Assembly (NCBI RefSeq): GCF_000282615.1 | Contig: NZ_AKIY01000266.1 | Location: 1 to 64,000 of the forward strand | Reading direction: 5' to 3' | From: Bradyrhizobium sp. YR681 | GTDB lineage: Bacteria; Pseudomonadota; Alphaproteobacteria; Rhizobiales; Xanthobacteraceae | DNA: 64,000 nt | Shown here: one piece after another, positions 26,867 through 34,938 of the stretch | Position numbering within the stretch: the first letter of the stretch is position 1 | How the letters are laid out: the number at the start of each line of letters is the position of its first letter | Made by a program: the position numbers and the translations under genes | The notes under the pieces: model-generated | What the model was told of the DNA's origin: nothing | What the model saw: only the letters and a program-made list of their open reading frames with translations | The model's database searches: none

Positions 26867-27799
26867 TCAGTCCACGAAGGGTTCGACGATGGTGCGCTTG
26901 CCGAGCAGGAAGGCGTCGGCGACGAGACGCAGCGGGACCAGATCGACATCGCTCGCGCCTGACGCCGCCAGCTTGACGAAGCGGGCGTACAATTCGCGAT
27001 ATTCCTGATCGGGCGCCTCGGCAATGGCCTTGCCGTCAACAGCCATCCGCCGGCCCCCGCCAGACAAACTCATCCGGCCCTGATCGGCTTCCGCGACGAT
27101 ATCCCAGCTCTGCGGCCCGGTCTGGCGGAAGTCGAATTCGGCCGTAATCGGCAGGCCGCTGATATCGGTCAGCGCCAGGTTCGCCGCGATCGGCGCCTGG
27201 CAATTGGCGGGAAAGGCGAGTTCGGCCGCGGTGACGAACACCGGCCTCGGCAGGATGCGGGTCAGGATCGACAGGGCGTTGATGCCGGGATCGAACACGC
27301 CAAGGCCGCCCGGCTCCCAGATCCAGGCCTGGCCGGGATGCCAGACGCGGACATCCTCCTTCCAGTTGATGTGCACGGATTTGATCCGGCGCGCGGCGAG
27401 CCATTCGCGAGCCGGCTCGACCGCCGGCGCATGGCGCGAATGCCAGGTCGCAAACAGCGTACGCCCGGCTTCCGCCGCCATCGCAATCAGCGGGTCCAGC
27501 TCGGCAACGCCGGTGCCCGGCGGCTTCTCCAGCATAACATGCTTGCCGGCAGCGAGCGCGGCGGCGGCCTGCGCGCGGCGCACCTGCGGCGGCGTGCAAA
27601 GCGAGACGGCGTCGATCGGCGGCCCGTTCTCCAGCAATTCCTCGATGGTGGCAAAGTGCGGCAGGTCCGGCAGCGAGGCGTTGCGGCTCGCCACGGCCGC
27701 GAGCGTCGCGCCCGGCGTCGCGGCGATCGCGCCCACGTGCTGGTCGCGCGCGATCTTGCCGAAGCCGACGATGGCGATGCGAAGGTCTGTCACGCTCAT
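26867..27799 (-). CDS. Aldose 1-dehydrogenase, Gfo/Idh/MocA family (L-arabinose / D-galactose)
   Basis: 310 residues. The N-terminal Rossmann motif is IAIVGFGKIARDQHVGAIAA (residues 9-28), with the catalytic EKPPG (near residue 92) and the block WIWEPGGLGVFDPGINALS (near residue 158). This wording closely resembles the L-arabinose/D-galactose 1-dehydrogenase of Azospirillum brasilense as I remember it. Reaction: aldose + NAD(P)+ to aldono-1,4-lactone, the first step of non-phosphorylative sugar oxidation. It is flanked by the GntR regulator (ATGA overlap 27796-27799) and the mutarotase. Arabinose, galactose or both is open. Confidence 0.9.
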   Translation of the reverse strand: MSVTDLRIAIVGFGKIARDQHVGAIAATPGATLAAVASRNASLPDLPHFATIEELLENGPPIDAVSLCTPPQVRRAQAAAALAAGKHVMLEKPPGTGVAELDPLIAMAAEAGRTLFATWHSRHAPAVEPAREWLAARRIKSVHINWKEDVRVWHPGQAWIWEPGGLGVFDPGINALSILTRILPRPVFVTAAELAFPANCQAPIAANLALTDISGLPITAEFDFRQTGPQSWDIVAEADQGRMSLSGGGRRMAVDGKAIAEAPDQEYRELYARFVKLAASGASDVDLVPLRLVADAFLLGKRTIVEPFVD

Positions 27800-28566
27800 T
27801 CTCCAGTATTCGCCGATGGCAGCGGGTCCGCCGGCGCGGTCTCGATCACGGTGCCCTCGTGACGGCGCATGCCGTTGTGAATGACATAGACCATCGCGTC
27901 CGAGGCGGTTTCCGCATCGCCGGCGGCGATGGCATCGACGATCTTCTGATGCCAGAGCAGCACGGTGTCGCGATCGTCGGGCTCGACCGGGGCGCTGAGC
28001 AGGAACGAGGCGCGAAGCGCGGCCTCGATGACATGCCCGATCGAGCGCATGAACAGATTGCCCGAGGCCCGCGCCACCGCAACATGCAGTGCAAGATCGG
28101 CATCGGCGAAGCCGACGGAATCCGAGGCTTCCCGCCGCATCCGTTCCATGCTGCGGCGCAGTTCGGCGGCATCCTCGTCCGACCGATGCGCCGCCGCGAG
28201 CGCGGCCGCGCGCGGCTCGACCGCCAGACGAATCTCGGCGAGGTCGTTGAGGAAGCGCTTGTCGATGCCGGCGTCCAGATGCCAGGCCAGCACGTCGGCG
28301 TCGAACATGTTCCAGGCCGCGCGTTCGCGCACGACGGTACCGACCCGCGCCTTGGTGGTGAGCAGGCCCTTGGCGACCAGCGTCTTCACGCTCTCGCGCA
28401 GCACCGGCCGCGAAACGCCGAACATCGCGATCATCTCGGCATCACCAGGCAGGCGCGTCCCCTCCGCGTAGCGGCCGGCGATGATGTCGACGCCGATCGA
28501 ACGCGCCACTTCCGCGTGGTTGGAATGGGCCCGCCGCGTCGGGATGACGACGATGCGCGAGGTCAT
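27796..28566 (-). CDS. GntR-family regulator, FadR subfamily
   Basis: 256 residues. Winged helix at the N-terminus (LPGDAEMIAMFGVSRPVLRE, residues 40-59; LVAKGLLTTKARVGTVV) followed by an all-helical FCD ligand-binding domain with metal-type ligands (DLALHVAVARASGN near residue 162; WHQKIVDAI). FadR-type proteins sense sugar acids or their lactones. It is embedded in the sugar operon between permease yjfF and the dehydrogenase with 4-bp overlaps on both sides, so it is autoregulated with the operon. The palindrome before ytfQ (33254-33274) is the likely operator. Confidence 0.9.
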   Translation of the reverse strand: MTSRIVVIPTRRAHSNHAEVARSIGVDIIAGRYAEGTRLPGDAEMIAMFGVSRPVLRESVKTLVAKGLLTTKARVGTVVRERAAWNMFDADVLAWHLDAGIDKRFLNDLAEIRLAVEPRAAALAAAHRSDEDAAELRRSMERMRREASDSVGFADADLALHVAVARASGNLFMRSIGHVIEAALRASFLLSAPVEPDDRDTVLLWHQKIVDAIAAGDAETASDAMVYVIHNGMRRHEGTVIETAPADPLPSANTGE

Positions 28567-29543
28567 GTGGCGGCTCCTGCGCTCTTGGCCACGGGCCGGC
28601 GCGCCAGCGCGACCAGCCCCTGCTGAAGTGCGATGAAGGCGAACAGCAGCACGCCGGTCGCGATCTTGGTCCACCAGCTCGACAACGTGCCGTCGAAATT
28701 GATGTAGGTCTGGATCATGCCCTGGATCAGTACGCCGAGGAAGGTGCCGATCACGGAGCCCTGCCCGCCCGTCAGCAGCGTGCCGCCGATCACGACGGCG
28801 GCGATGCTGTCGAGCTCGACGCCGACGGCGGAGAGCGAGTAGCCGGCGCTGGTATAGAAAGAGAACACGATGCCGGCGATGCCGGCGAGCAGGCTCGACA
28901 GCATGTAGATTTTCACCGTCATCTTGCCGACGGCGACGCCCATCAGGCTCGCCGTGGTCCGGCTGCCGCCGAGCGCGTAGACATTGGCGCCGAACCGGGT
29001 GAGATGCAGCAGCAAGGCGCCGCCGATCACGATCACGAGCATGATGATCGCAATCGCCGTCAACCGCCCGCCCCCGGGCATGCGCAAGGCAAAGTCCGAG
29101 ACGGTGGAGTAGACCGGCGCGGTGATCGGCACCGATTCCGTCGAGAGCAGGAAGCTCGCGCCGCGCGCCAGGAACATGCCGGCCAGCGTGACGATGAACG
29201 GTGGCAGATCGAAGACATGGATCACCGCCCCCATCGCGGCACCAAAGGCCGCCGAGAGAACGAGAATCAAGACAAAGGCGACCAGCGGCGGCACGCCCCA
29301 GCGCTCGATCGCGAGCGCGACGAAGACGGTGGTGAAGCCGATCACCGAGCCAACGGAGAGATCGATGCCCCCGGAGATGATGACAAAGGTCATGCCGACC
29401 GCGACGATGCCGAGGAAGGCGTTGTCGGTGAGGAGATTGCCGACCACGCGGGTAGAGGCGATGTTGGGGAACTGCACGGCGCAGAGCGCGAAGCCGAGGA
29501 CGAGCACGATGGCCGTGATCAGGACGGGCGGCAGGCCTCTCAT
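28563..29543 (-). CDS. yjfF: Sugar ABC transporter permease, YjfF type
   Basis: 326 residues with about nine membrane segments and the CUT2 motif MTFVIISGGIDLSVGSVIGF near residue 50. The C-terminal block GGTLLTGGQGSVIGTFLG is as in YjfF, the second permease of the E. coli galactofuranose importer. ATG 29543 overlaps the end of ytfT (ATGA) and the stop overlaps the GntR gene start. With ytfT it makes a heterodimeric pore for ytfQ-delivered sugars. Confidence 0.9.
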   Translation of the reverse strand: MRGLPPVLITAIVLVLGFALCAVQFPNIASTRVVGNLLTDNAFLGIVAVGMTFVIISGGIDLSVGSVIGFTTVFVALAIERWGVPPLVAFVLILVLSAAFGAAMGAVIHVFDLPPFIVTLAGMFLARGASFLLSTESVPITAPVYSTVSDFALRMPGGGRLTAIAIIMLVIVIGGALLLHLTRFGANVYALGGSRTTASLMGVAVGKMTVKIYMLSSLLAGIAGIVFSFYTSAGYSLSAVGVELDSIAAVVIGGTLLTGGQGSVIGTFLGVLIQGMIQTYINFDGTLSSWWTKIATGVLLFAFIALQQGLVALARRPVAKSAGAAT

Positions 29544-30532
29544 GGTTTCGCCCTCCGTAGCCGCGCCATGATGCCGGCAAAGCCGGACAGTTTCGGCGAT
29601 TGCAGCAGCAGCACGGCCATCACCACCACCGCCTTGACCAGCAGGTTGAACTCCGGCGGATAGCCCGACAGCAAAATGCCGGTGTTCATGGTCTGGATGA
29701 TCAGCGCACCCAGCACCGCAAGCACGAGACTGAAACGCCCGCCGAACAGCGAGGTGCCGCCGATCACCACGGCGAGGATCGCGTCGAGCTCGAGCCAGAG
29801 GCCGGCATTGTTGGCATCCGCGCCCATGATGTCGGCCGCGGCGATGACCCCGGCGAGCGCGGCACAGACGCCGCACCAGACATAGACCGACAGAATCATC
29901 GCGCGGGTGCCGACGCCGGCAAGCTCGCTGGCGCGTGCATTGCCGCCGGTCGCCTCGATCAGCAGCCCGAGCGCGGAGCCGCGCACCACTGCGCCGGTGA
30001 GGATCAGCATGCCGAGTGCGATCGCGACCGGCACCGGCAGGCCGAGGATGGAGCCATTGCCGAGCCAGACGAGACCGGGCGACGCGAAGGTCACGATCCG
30101 CCCTTCGGTGATGAGCTGGGCGATGCCGCGCCCGGCGACCATCAGGATCAAGGTCGCGACGATCGGCTGCATGCCGAGCACGGCGACGAGAAAGCCGTTC
30201 CAGAGGCCGCAGACCAGACCCGCGCCGAGTGAAGCCGCCAGCACCACCGGCAAACCATGACTATCAGCGAGGCTTGCGGCGATTGCGCCGGAGATCGCCA
30301 TCACCGCGCCAACCGACAGGTCAATGCCGCGGGTCGCGATGACCAGCACCATGCCGAGCGAGAGCAACGCCACCGGCGTGCCGCGGTTGAGCACGTCGAT
30401 CAGGCTGCCGAACAGCCGGCCGTCCTGGAGGCGAAGATCGAAGAATTGCGGCGACACCACGCGGTCGACCGCGAGGATGACGATCAGCGCGAGAATCTGG
30501 GCAAGGCCGCGGCGCGGCAGCAGCGCGGTCAT
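29540..30532 (-). CDS. ytfT: Sugar ABC transporter permease, YtfT type
   Basis: 330 residues, multiple membrane segments, CUT2 motif MVLVIATRGIDLSVGAVMAI near residue 62 and GGTSLFGGRFSLVLAVLGAL near residue 257. The first of two adjacent permeases, as in ytfT-yjfF of E. coli. It overlaps ytfR (ATGA 30529-30532) and yjfF (ATGA 29540-29543). Confidence 0.9.
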   Translation of the reverse strand: MTALLPRRGLAQILALIVILAVDRVVSPQFFDLRLQDGRLFGSLIDVLNRGTPVALLSLGMVLVIATRGIDLSVGAVMAISGAIAASLADSHGLPVVLAASLGAGLVCGLWNGFLVAVLGMQPIVATLILMVAGRGIAQLITEGRIVTFASPGLVWLGNGSILGLPVPVAIALGMLILTGAVVRGSALGLLIEATGGNARASELAGVGTRAMILSVYVWCGVCAALAGVIAAADIMGADANNAGLWLELDAILAVVIGGTSLFGGRFSLVLAVLGALIIQTMNTGILLSGYPPEFNLLVKAVVVMAVLLLQSPKLSGFAGIMARLRRAKP

Positions 30533-32061
30533 GTGTGAGCCTCGAGCGCAACAGCGACGCTATCGGCGGCAATGGCGGCGAGAATGTTGCCGACGTCGAT
30601 CGTCTCGCCGGCGAGCTCCTCGACATGGGCGCGGTCGCGCAGCACGACGACGCGGTCCGAATAGGTCACGATCTCGTCGAGCTCGGAGGAGATCACGAGC
30701 AGCGCCAGACCATCGTCGCAGAGTTCGCGGATCAGGCGGATGATCTCGGCATGCGCGCCGACATCGATGCCGCGCGTGGGTTCGTCCAGAACCAGCAGCC
30801 GCGGCGAGGTCGCAAGCCAGCGCGCCAGCAGCACCTTTTGCTGGTTGCCGCCGGAGAGCAAGCCGACAGGGCGCTCCGGATCGGGCGGACGGATATCGAG
30901 CATCCTGACGTAACGGCGCGCGATCTCGTCCTGCTCGCGGCGCGGCAGCGGCCGGTGCAGGCCACGCTTGGCCTGGAGCGCCAGCACGATATTCTCGCGG
31001 ACCGTCAACTCGGCGACGATGCCGTCGGTCTTGCGCTCCTCCGGGCAATAACCAAAACCGTGACGTACGCCGTCGCGCGGCGACTGCAGCCGCACCGGCG
31101 TGCCCTCCACCCTCGCCTGCCCGCGATCGGCGCGCTCGGCGCCGAACACCAGCCGCGCCGTCTCGGTGCGGCCGGAGCCGAGAAGGCCCGCGAGGCCGAC
31201 GACCTCGCGATGGCGCAGCTCGAGATTGAACGGCGCGACATAGCCTGATTTGCCGTAATTCTCGAAACTCGCGCAGACTTTTCGCGACTCATGCTCGCGT
31301 GCGGCGGCGCGGGCGCTGGTGGTTTCCGCCAATTCGCGGCCGAGCATCATCCGGATCAGCTCGATCCGTGGCAGCGAGGCGGTCTCGCGCTCGCCGACCA
31401 GGCGGCCATTGCGCAGCACGGTGATGCGGTCGGAGATCTCGTAGACCTGGTCGAGGAAATGGCTGACGAAGACGATGCCGATGCCGCGCTTTGCGAGCTG
31501 GCGCATGATGCGGAAGAGGATCTCGACCTCGTGGCGGTCGAGGCTCGCGGTCGGCTCGTCCAGGATCAGCACGCGCGCGGACAGATCGACGGCACGGGCG
31601 ATCGCAGTGACGTGCTGGATCGCCACCGAATAATTGCCGAGCGGCGCTGATACATCGATGTCGAGACCGAAATCGGCAAGCAGCGCTTTCGCGCGGCGGC
31701 GCATCTCGCCTTCGCGGACGATACCGAAACGCATCGGCTGGCGGTCGAGGAACAGGTTCTGCGCCACCGAGAGGTTCGGCAGCAGGTTGACCTCCTGGTA
31801 GACGGTGGCGATGCCGGCCTGGAGCGCAGCCTTGGCCGAGCGCGGCGCGACTTCGTCGCCACCGAGCCTGACGATGCCGGCATCGCGCGGGAATACGCCG
31901 GTGACGACCTTGATCAGCGTGGACTTGCCGGCGCCGTTCTCGCCAAGCAACGCATGAATCTCGCCGGCGCGCAGCGTGAAGTCGACCTCCTGCAACGCAC
32001 GCACCGCACCAAAGCTCTTGCTGATCCCGCGCACCTCCAGCAGGGAAGCGCTGTTCTCCAT
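30529..32061 (-). CDS. ytfR: Sugar ABC transporter ATP-binding protein, YtfR type
   Basis: 510 residues with two ATPase domains. Domain 1: GENGAGKSTLIKVVTG (near residue 40), Q-loop TVYQEVNLLPNLSVAQNLFL (the YtfR/RbsA wording), LILDEPTASLD. Domain 2: degenerate Walker A GLLGSGRTETARLVFG, signature LLSGGNQQKVLLARWLA, Walker B LLVLDEPTRGIDVG. It energises import by YtfT and YjfF. It is 118 bp downstream of ytfQ, with a 9-bp-stem hairpin in that gap, and is coupled to ytfT by a 4-bp overlap. Confidence 0.93.
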   Translation of the reverse strand: MENSASLLEVRGISKSFGAVRALQEVDFTLRAGEIHALLGENGAGKSTLIKVVTGVFPRDAGIVRLGGDEVAPRSAKAALQAGIATVYQEVNLLPNLSVAQNLFLDRQPMRFGIVREGEMRRRAKALLADFGLDIDVSAPLGNYSVAIQHVTAIARAVDLSARVLILDEPTASLDRHEVEILFRIMRQLAKRGIGIVFVSHFLDQVYEISDRITVLRNGRLVGERETASLPRIELIRMMLGRELAETTSARAAAREHESRKVCASFENYGKSGYVAPFNLELRHREVVGLAGLLGSGRTETARLVFGAERADRGQARVEGTPVRLQSPRDGVRHGFGYCPEERKTDGIVAELTVRENIVLALQAKRGLHRPLPRREQDEIARRYVRMLDIRPPDPERPVGLLSGGNQQKVLLARWLATSPRLLVLDEPTRGIDVGAHAEIIRLIRELCDDGLALLVISSELDEIVTYSDRVVVLRDRAHVEELAGETIDVGNILAAIAADSVAVALEAHT

Positions 32062-32140
32062 GGCAAATTCACTCCCACCGGCGCCCGCTTATGATGCGGA
32101 CACCCAGCCTATTCGTTTGCGCAGCGGATTCGAAGGGGGT

Positions 32141-32167
32141 CGCCGGACCACAGGAAGCGGTCCGGCG
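32141..32167 (-). terminator. Hairpin between ytfQ and ytfR (attenuator or mRNA-stabilising element)
   Basis: Perfect 9-bp stem CGCCGGACC / GGTCCGGCG with a 9-nt loop, 13 bp after the ytfQ stop. There is no T run after it, so full termination is doubtful. A hairpin here would protect the ytfQ mRNA end and give more binding protein than ATPase, as in other binding-protein operons. Confidence 0.5.
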
Positions 32168-32179
32168 GTGCGGCGCGCC

Positions 32180-33145
32180 TCAGTAACCGAGGCCCTTCTT
32201 GCTGTCGTATTCCTTCTGCGGATTATCGGTGGCGGTGAGAAGCCGGGATTCGGTCTGAATCCATTTCGGCGGAACGGTGCCCTTCTCCTTGAATGCCGCG
32301 ACCGCATCTAAGGCCGGACCCGCCATGTTCGGCGTCAGCTCAACCGTGGCATTGGCTTCGCCCGCAACCATCGCCTTGAAGATGTCGGGGACCGCGTCGA
32401 TCGAGACGGTGAGGATGTCCTTGCCGGGCTTGAGGCCGGCTTCCTTCATCGCCTGGATCGCGCCGACCATCATGTCGTCGTTGTGGGCGTAGACCGCGCA
32501 GATGTTCTTGCCGCCGCCTTCGGCCTTGATGAAGCTCTCCATGACTTCCTTGCCCTTGGCGCGGGTGAAGTCGCCGGTCTGGCTGCGCACCACTTTCAAA
32601 TTGGCGTGCTTGGCGATGGCGGTGTCAAACCCCTTCTTGCGGTTGGCGGCGACGCTGGCGCCGACCGTGCCCTGCAATTCGACGACGTTGCAGGCCTTGG
32701 CGCCGACGGTCTTGGCCAGCCAGTCGCCGGCGACTTCGCCTTCGTGCACGCTGTCCGAGGTCACGGCGGTGAGATAGAGCTCCTTGCCGGAGGGATCGAT
32801 GTCGCGGTCGAGCAGCACGACCGGGATCTTGGCCTCCTTGGCTTCCTTCAGCACCGAATCCCAGCCGGTCGAGACCACGGGGGCGAGGAAGATCGCATCG
32901 ACGTTCTGCGCGATGAAGGAGCGGATCGCCTTGATCTGGTTCTCCTGCTTCTGCTGGGCGTCGGCGATCTTGAGATTGACCTTGCGCTTGGCGGCCTCCT
33001 GCTTGGAGACCGACGTCTCGGCCGCGCGCCAGCCGGATTCCGATCCGATCTGCGAGAAGCCGACGGTGAGCTCGGCGGCACTGGCCGGCAGCGCGAGCAG
33101 CAACGCGGCCATGGCGCTGGCCGCAAAGAGGGCTTTAGAGGTCAT
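32180..33145 (-). CDS. ytfQ: Periplasmic sugar-binding protein YtfQ (galactofuranose/arabinofuranose type)
   Basis: 321 residues with a signal peptide (MTSKALFAASAMAALLLAL..., cleavage near PASAA-E). The mature sequence reproduces YtfQ wording: LTVGFSQIGSESGWRAAETS, QQKQENQIKAIRSFIAQNVD, CNVVELQGTVGASVAANRKK, AHNDDMMVGAIQAMKEAG, and the C-terminal KKGLGY. In E. coli YtfQ binds galactofuranose; furanose forms of galactose or arabinose are the best guess here. It is the first gene of the ytf operon. ATG 33145 chosen because it begins the signal peptide; the upstream in-frame ATG adds an unrelated tail. Confidence 0.94.
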   Translation of the reverse strand: MTSKALFAASAMAALLLALPASAAELTVGFSQIGSESGWRAAETSVSKQEAAKRKVNLKIADAQQKQENQIKAIRSFIAQNVDAIFLAPVVSTGWDSVLKEAKEAKIPVVLLDRDIDPSGKELYLTAVTSDSVHEGEVAGDWLAKTVGAKACNVVELQGTVGASVAANRKKGFDTAIAKHANLKVVRSQTGDFTRAKGKEVMESFIKAEGGGKNICAVYAHNDDMMVGAIQAMKEAGLKPGKDILTVSIDAVPDIFKAMVAGEANATVELTPNMAGPALDAVAAFKEKGTVPPKWIQTESRLLTATDNPQKEYDSKKGLGY

Positions 33146-33253
33146 CAGGCGTGTCTCCCAAGTGTTTATCTCGGGCGCCGGTTGGTAGCATGGCACCCGA
33201 AGACGCCCTTTCCGGGCGGCGGGAGGCACTATTTCACGGAAGATGGGTTCCGT

Positions 33254-33274
33254 ATAGTCATATTATCTGACTAT
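33254..33274. promoter_or_regulatory. Palindromic operator candidate upstream of ytfQ
   Basis: ATAGTCATATTATCTGACTAT is a 21-bp palindrome (9 of 10 half-site pairs symmetrical, arms ATAGTCA/TGACTAT). It lies 109 bp before the ytfQ start, in an AT-rich island in otherwise GC-rich DNA. It fits the size and symmetry of FadR-type GntR operators, and such a regulator is encoded in the operon. Palindrome seen directly; binder inferred. Confidence 0.6.
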
Positions 33275-33412
33275 TCGCGAGGAAAGGAATGATGATGTGG
33301 TTGGGCGGTTGAATGACACGCTCAACGCGATTTTGTTCCGAGGATGCAACGGGGAGATGAAGAAGAATTGCCTGTGGCGACAGCGACGGTGCGCGTCCTC
33401 GCCCCGTTCTTA

Positions 33413-33436
33413 CGTGGAGAGGGGGCCCTCTCCACG
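33413..33436. repeat. Perfect short hairpin
   Basis: CGTGGAGAGGG and CCCTCTCCACG, an 11-bp perfect inverted repeat with a 2-bp spacer, within the 488-bp gap between ytfQ and the FAH-family gene. It may terminate transcripts reading from either side. Confidence 0.6.
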
Positions 33437-33472
33437 AAAATGGTGAGAATGGGACTCACAACCTCTCCTCCT

Positions 33473-33552
33473 CGTCATTGCGAGCGCAGCGAAGCAATCC
33501 AGAAGCTGTCCGCGGAGGGACTCTGGATTGCTTCGCTGCGCTCGCAATGACG
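33473..33552. repeat. Palindromic intergenic repeat, perfect 30-bp arms, CGTCATTGCGAG family
   Basis: Arms 33473-33502 and 33523-33552 are perfect inverted copies over 30 bp around a 20-bp spacer. Same family as 20337-20455. It fills much of the gap between ytfQ and the FAH-family gene (33146-33633). After it only a GGCAAGCGGGGAGAGG half-element remains (33601-33627); the stretch 33146-33253 holds the ytfQ promoter region. Confidence 0.88.
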
Positions 33553-33633
33553 GTGTGGAGAGAGCTCTGCTTGTCTCGACTAAAGCGACTCGTAGAGAGC
33601 CCCCTCACCCGGCAAGCGGGGAGAGGCGAAGAA

Positions 33634-34806
33634 CTAGATCAGCTTCCGCTGCGCCAGATTCTTCATCAGCGCACCGATGCCGAACGTCCACGGCTCGCAC
33701 TCGTCGCTGGTGCGCATGCGGTTGACGAGCTTGCCGAGCTGCGGTGCGGCGATCGTGACGATGTCGTCGCGCTTATGGGTGAACCCCTGTCCTGGCGCAT
33801 CGCGATCCTTGACGGGGGCGAACATGGTGCCGAGGAAGAGTACAAAACCGTCGGGATACTGATGCACCTTGCCGATGGTCTGCTCGACCAGGTCAGTCGG
33901 GTCGCGGCTGATCTTGCTGATCGAGGAATGGCCGTCGAGGACAAAACCGTCCGTGCCCTTCACATTCAGGCTGATGTCGAGTTTTCGCGCGTCGTCGAGC
34001 GTGAAGCTGTCGTCGAACAGGCGCAGCAGCGGGCCGATCGAGCAGGACGCATTGTTGTCCTTGGCCTTCGACAGCAGCAGCGCCGAGCGCCCCTCGAAGT
34101 CGCGCAAATTGACGTCGTTGCCGAGCGCGCCACCGACGATCTTGCCGCGGCTGGAGACGAACAGCACAAGCTCCGGCTCCGGATTGTTCCAGGTCGACTT
34201 CGGATGCAGGCCCGCATCCATGCCGGTGCCGACCGAGGACAAGGTCGGGGCCTTGGTGAAGACCTCGGCATCGGGGCCGATGCCGACTTCGAGATACTGG
34301 CTCCAGGCGTTCTGATCGATCAGCACCTGCTTCAGATGCATTGCCTGGTCCGAGCCCGGCTTGAGCTTTGACAGATCGTCGCCGATCAGCCGCGTCACCT
34401 CCGTGCGGATGGCTTCGGCCGAAGCCGGATTGCCTTTGGCGCGCTCCTCGATGACGCGCTCCAGCATCGAGATGGCAAAGGTGACGCCGGCGGCCTTCAG
34501 GGTCTGGAGATCGACTGGCGCAAGCAGCCACGGCTTTTTGGGATCGCGTCCATCGGGGGCCGTATTGGCCACGATCGCGTCGAGATCGCCGATGCGCTCG
34601 CCCTTGACCGCAGCGAGCGCCTTGGCGGGATTGTCTTCCTCGCAGAGCGCGCTGACGGTCGGAAATTTGGCGGTGACGTCAAAGACGCCGTCGGCGCGCA
34701 CGGCGACCACGGCCGGGCCGTTCGCCTGCGGCAGCCAGACGCGGCCGACCAGCGTCCCCTTCGTTCCATCTTCGGGGAGAAGGTCTTTAACGGACAGTGT
34801 CGTCAT
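33634..34806 (-). CDS. Fumarylacetoacetate hydrolase (FAH) family protein
   Basis: 390 residues. The C-terminal two thirds show the FAH fold: EVGIGPDAEVFTKAPTLSSV near residue 175, WNNPEPELVLFVSSRG with the metal-binding Glu near residue 210, and NDVNLRDFEGRSA with the metal-binding Asp near residue 228. FAH-family enzymes act on 2-keto acids: hydratases, dehydratases, pyruvate hydrolases. It reads toward the two sugar importers and an aldose 1-dehydrogenase, so a role in 2-keto-3-deoxy-sugar-acid metabolism (like the AraD1-type dehydratases or Agrobacterium GguC) is plausible. An aldonate dehydratase that would link them is not in this window. Confidence 0.82.
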   Translation of the reverse strand: MTTLSVKDLLPEDGTKGTLVGRVWLPQANGPAVVAVRADGVFDVTAKFPTVSALCEEDNPAKALAAVKGERIGDLDAIVANTAPDGRDPKKPWLLAPVDLQTLKAAGVTFAISMLERVIEERAKGNPASAEAIRTEVTRLIGDDLSKLKPGSDQAMHLKQVLIDQNAWSQYLEVGIGPDAEVFTKAPTLSSVGTGMDAGLHPKSTWNNPEPELVLFVSSRGKIVGGALGNDVNLRDFEGRSALLLSKAKDNNASCSIGPLLRLFDDSFTLDDARKLDISLNVKGTDGFVLDGHSSISKISRDPTDLVEQTIGKVHQYPDGFVLFLGTMFAPVKDRDAPGQGFTHKRDDIVTIAAPQLGKLVNRMRTSDECEPWTFGIGALMKNLAQRKLI

Positions 34807-34938
34807 GGCCGGCGTCCTCGCTGTTTTTCGGACCGGCCGCTTTCACAGCAGCCGATCCCATTGGCGAAGACCAATAAACGTCTGGCGGGGGAAGTCCAGA
34901 CCGGCAGCGAAGACCCGCTATGCCCCTGCCCGCGCCTC

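Noticed and set aside
27796..29580. A 594-residue frame joining the GntR regulator to an upstream segment
   Set aside because: The upstream part is a shadow of the yjfF permease; the regulator starts at ATG 28566, in a 4-bp overlap.
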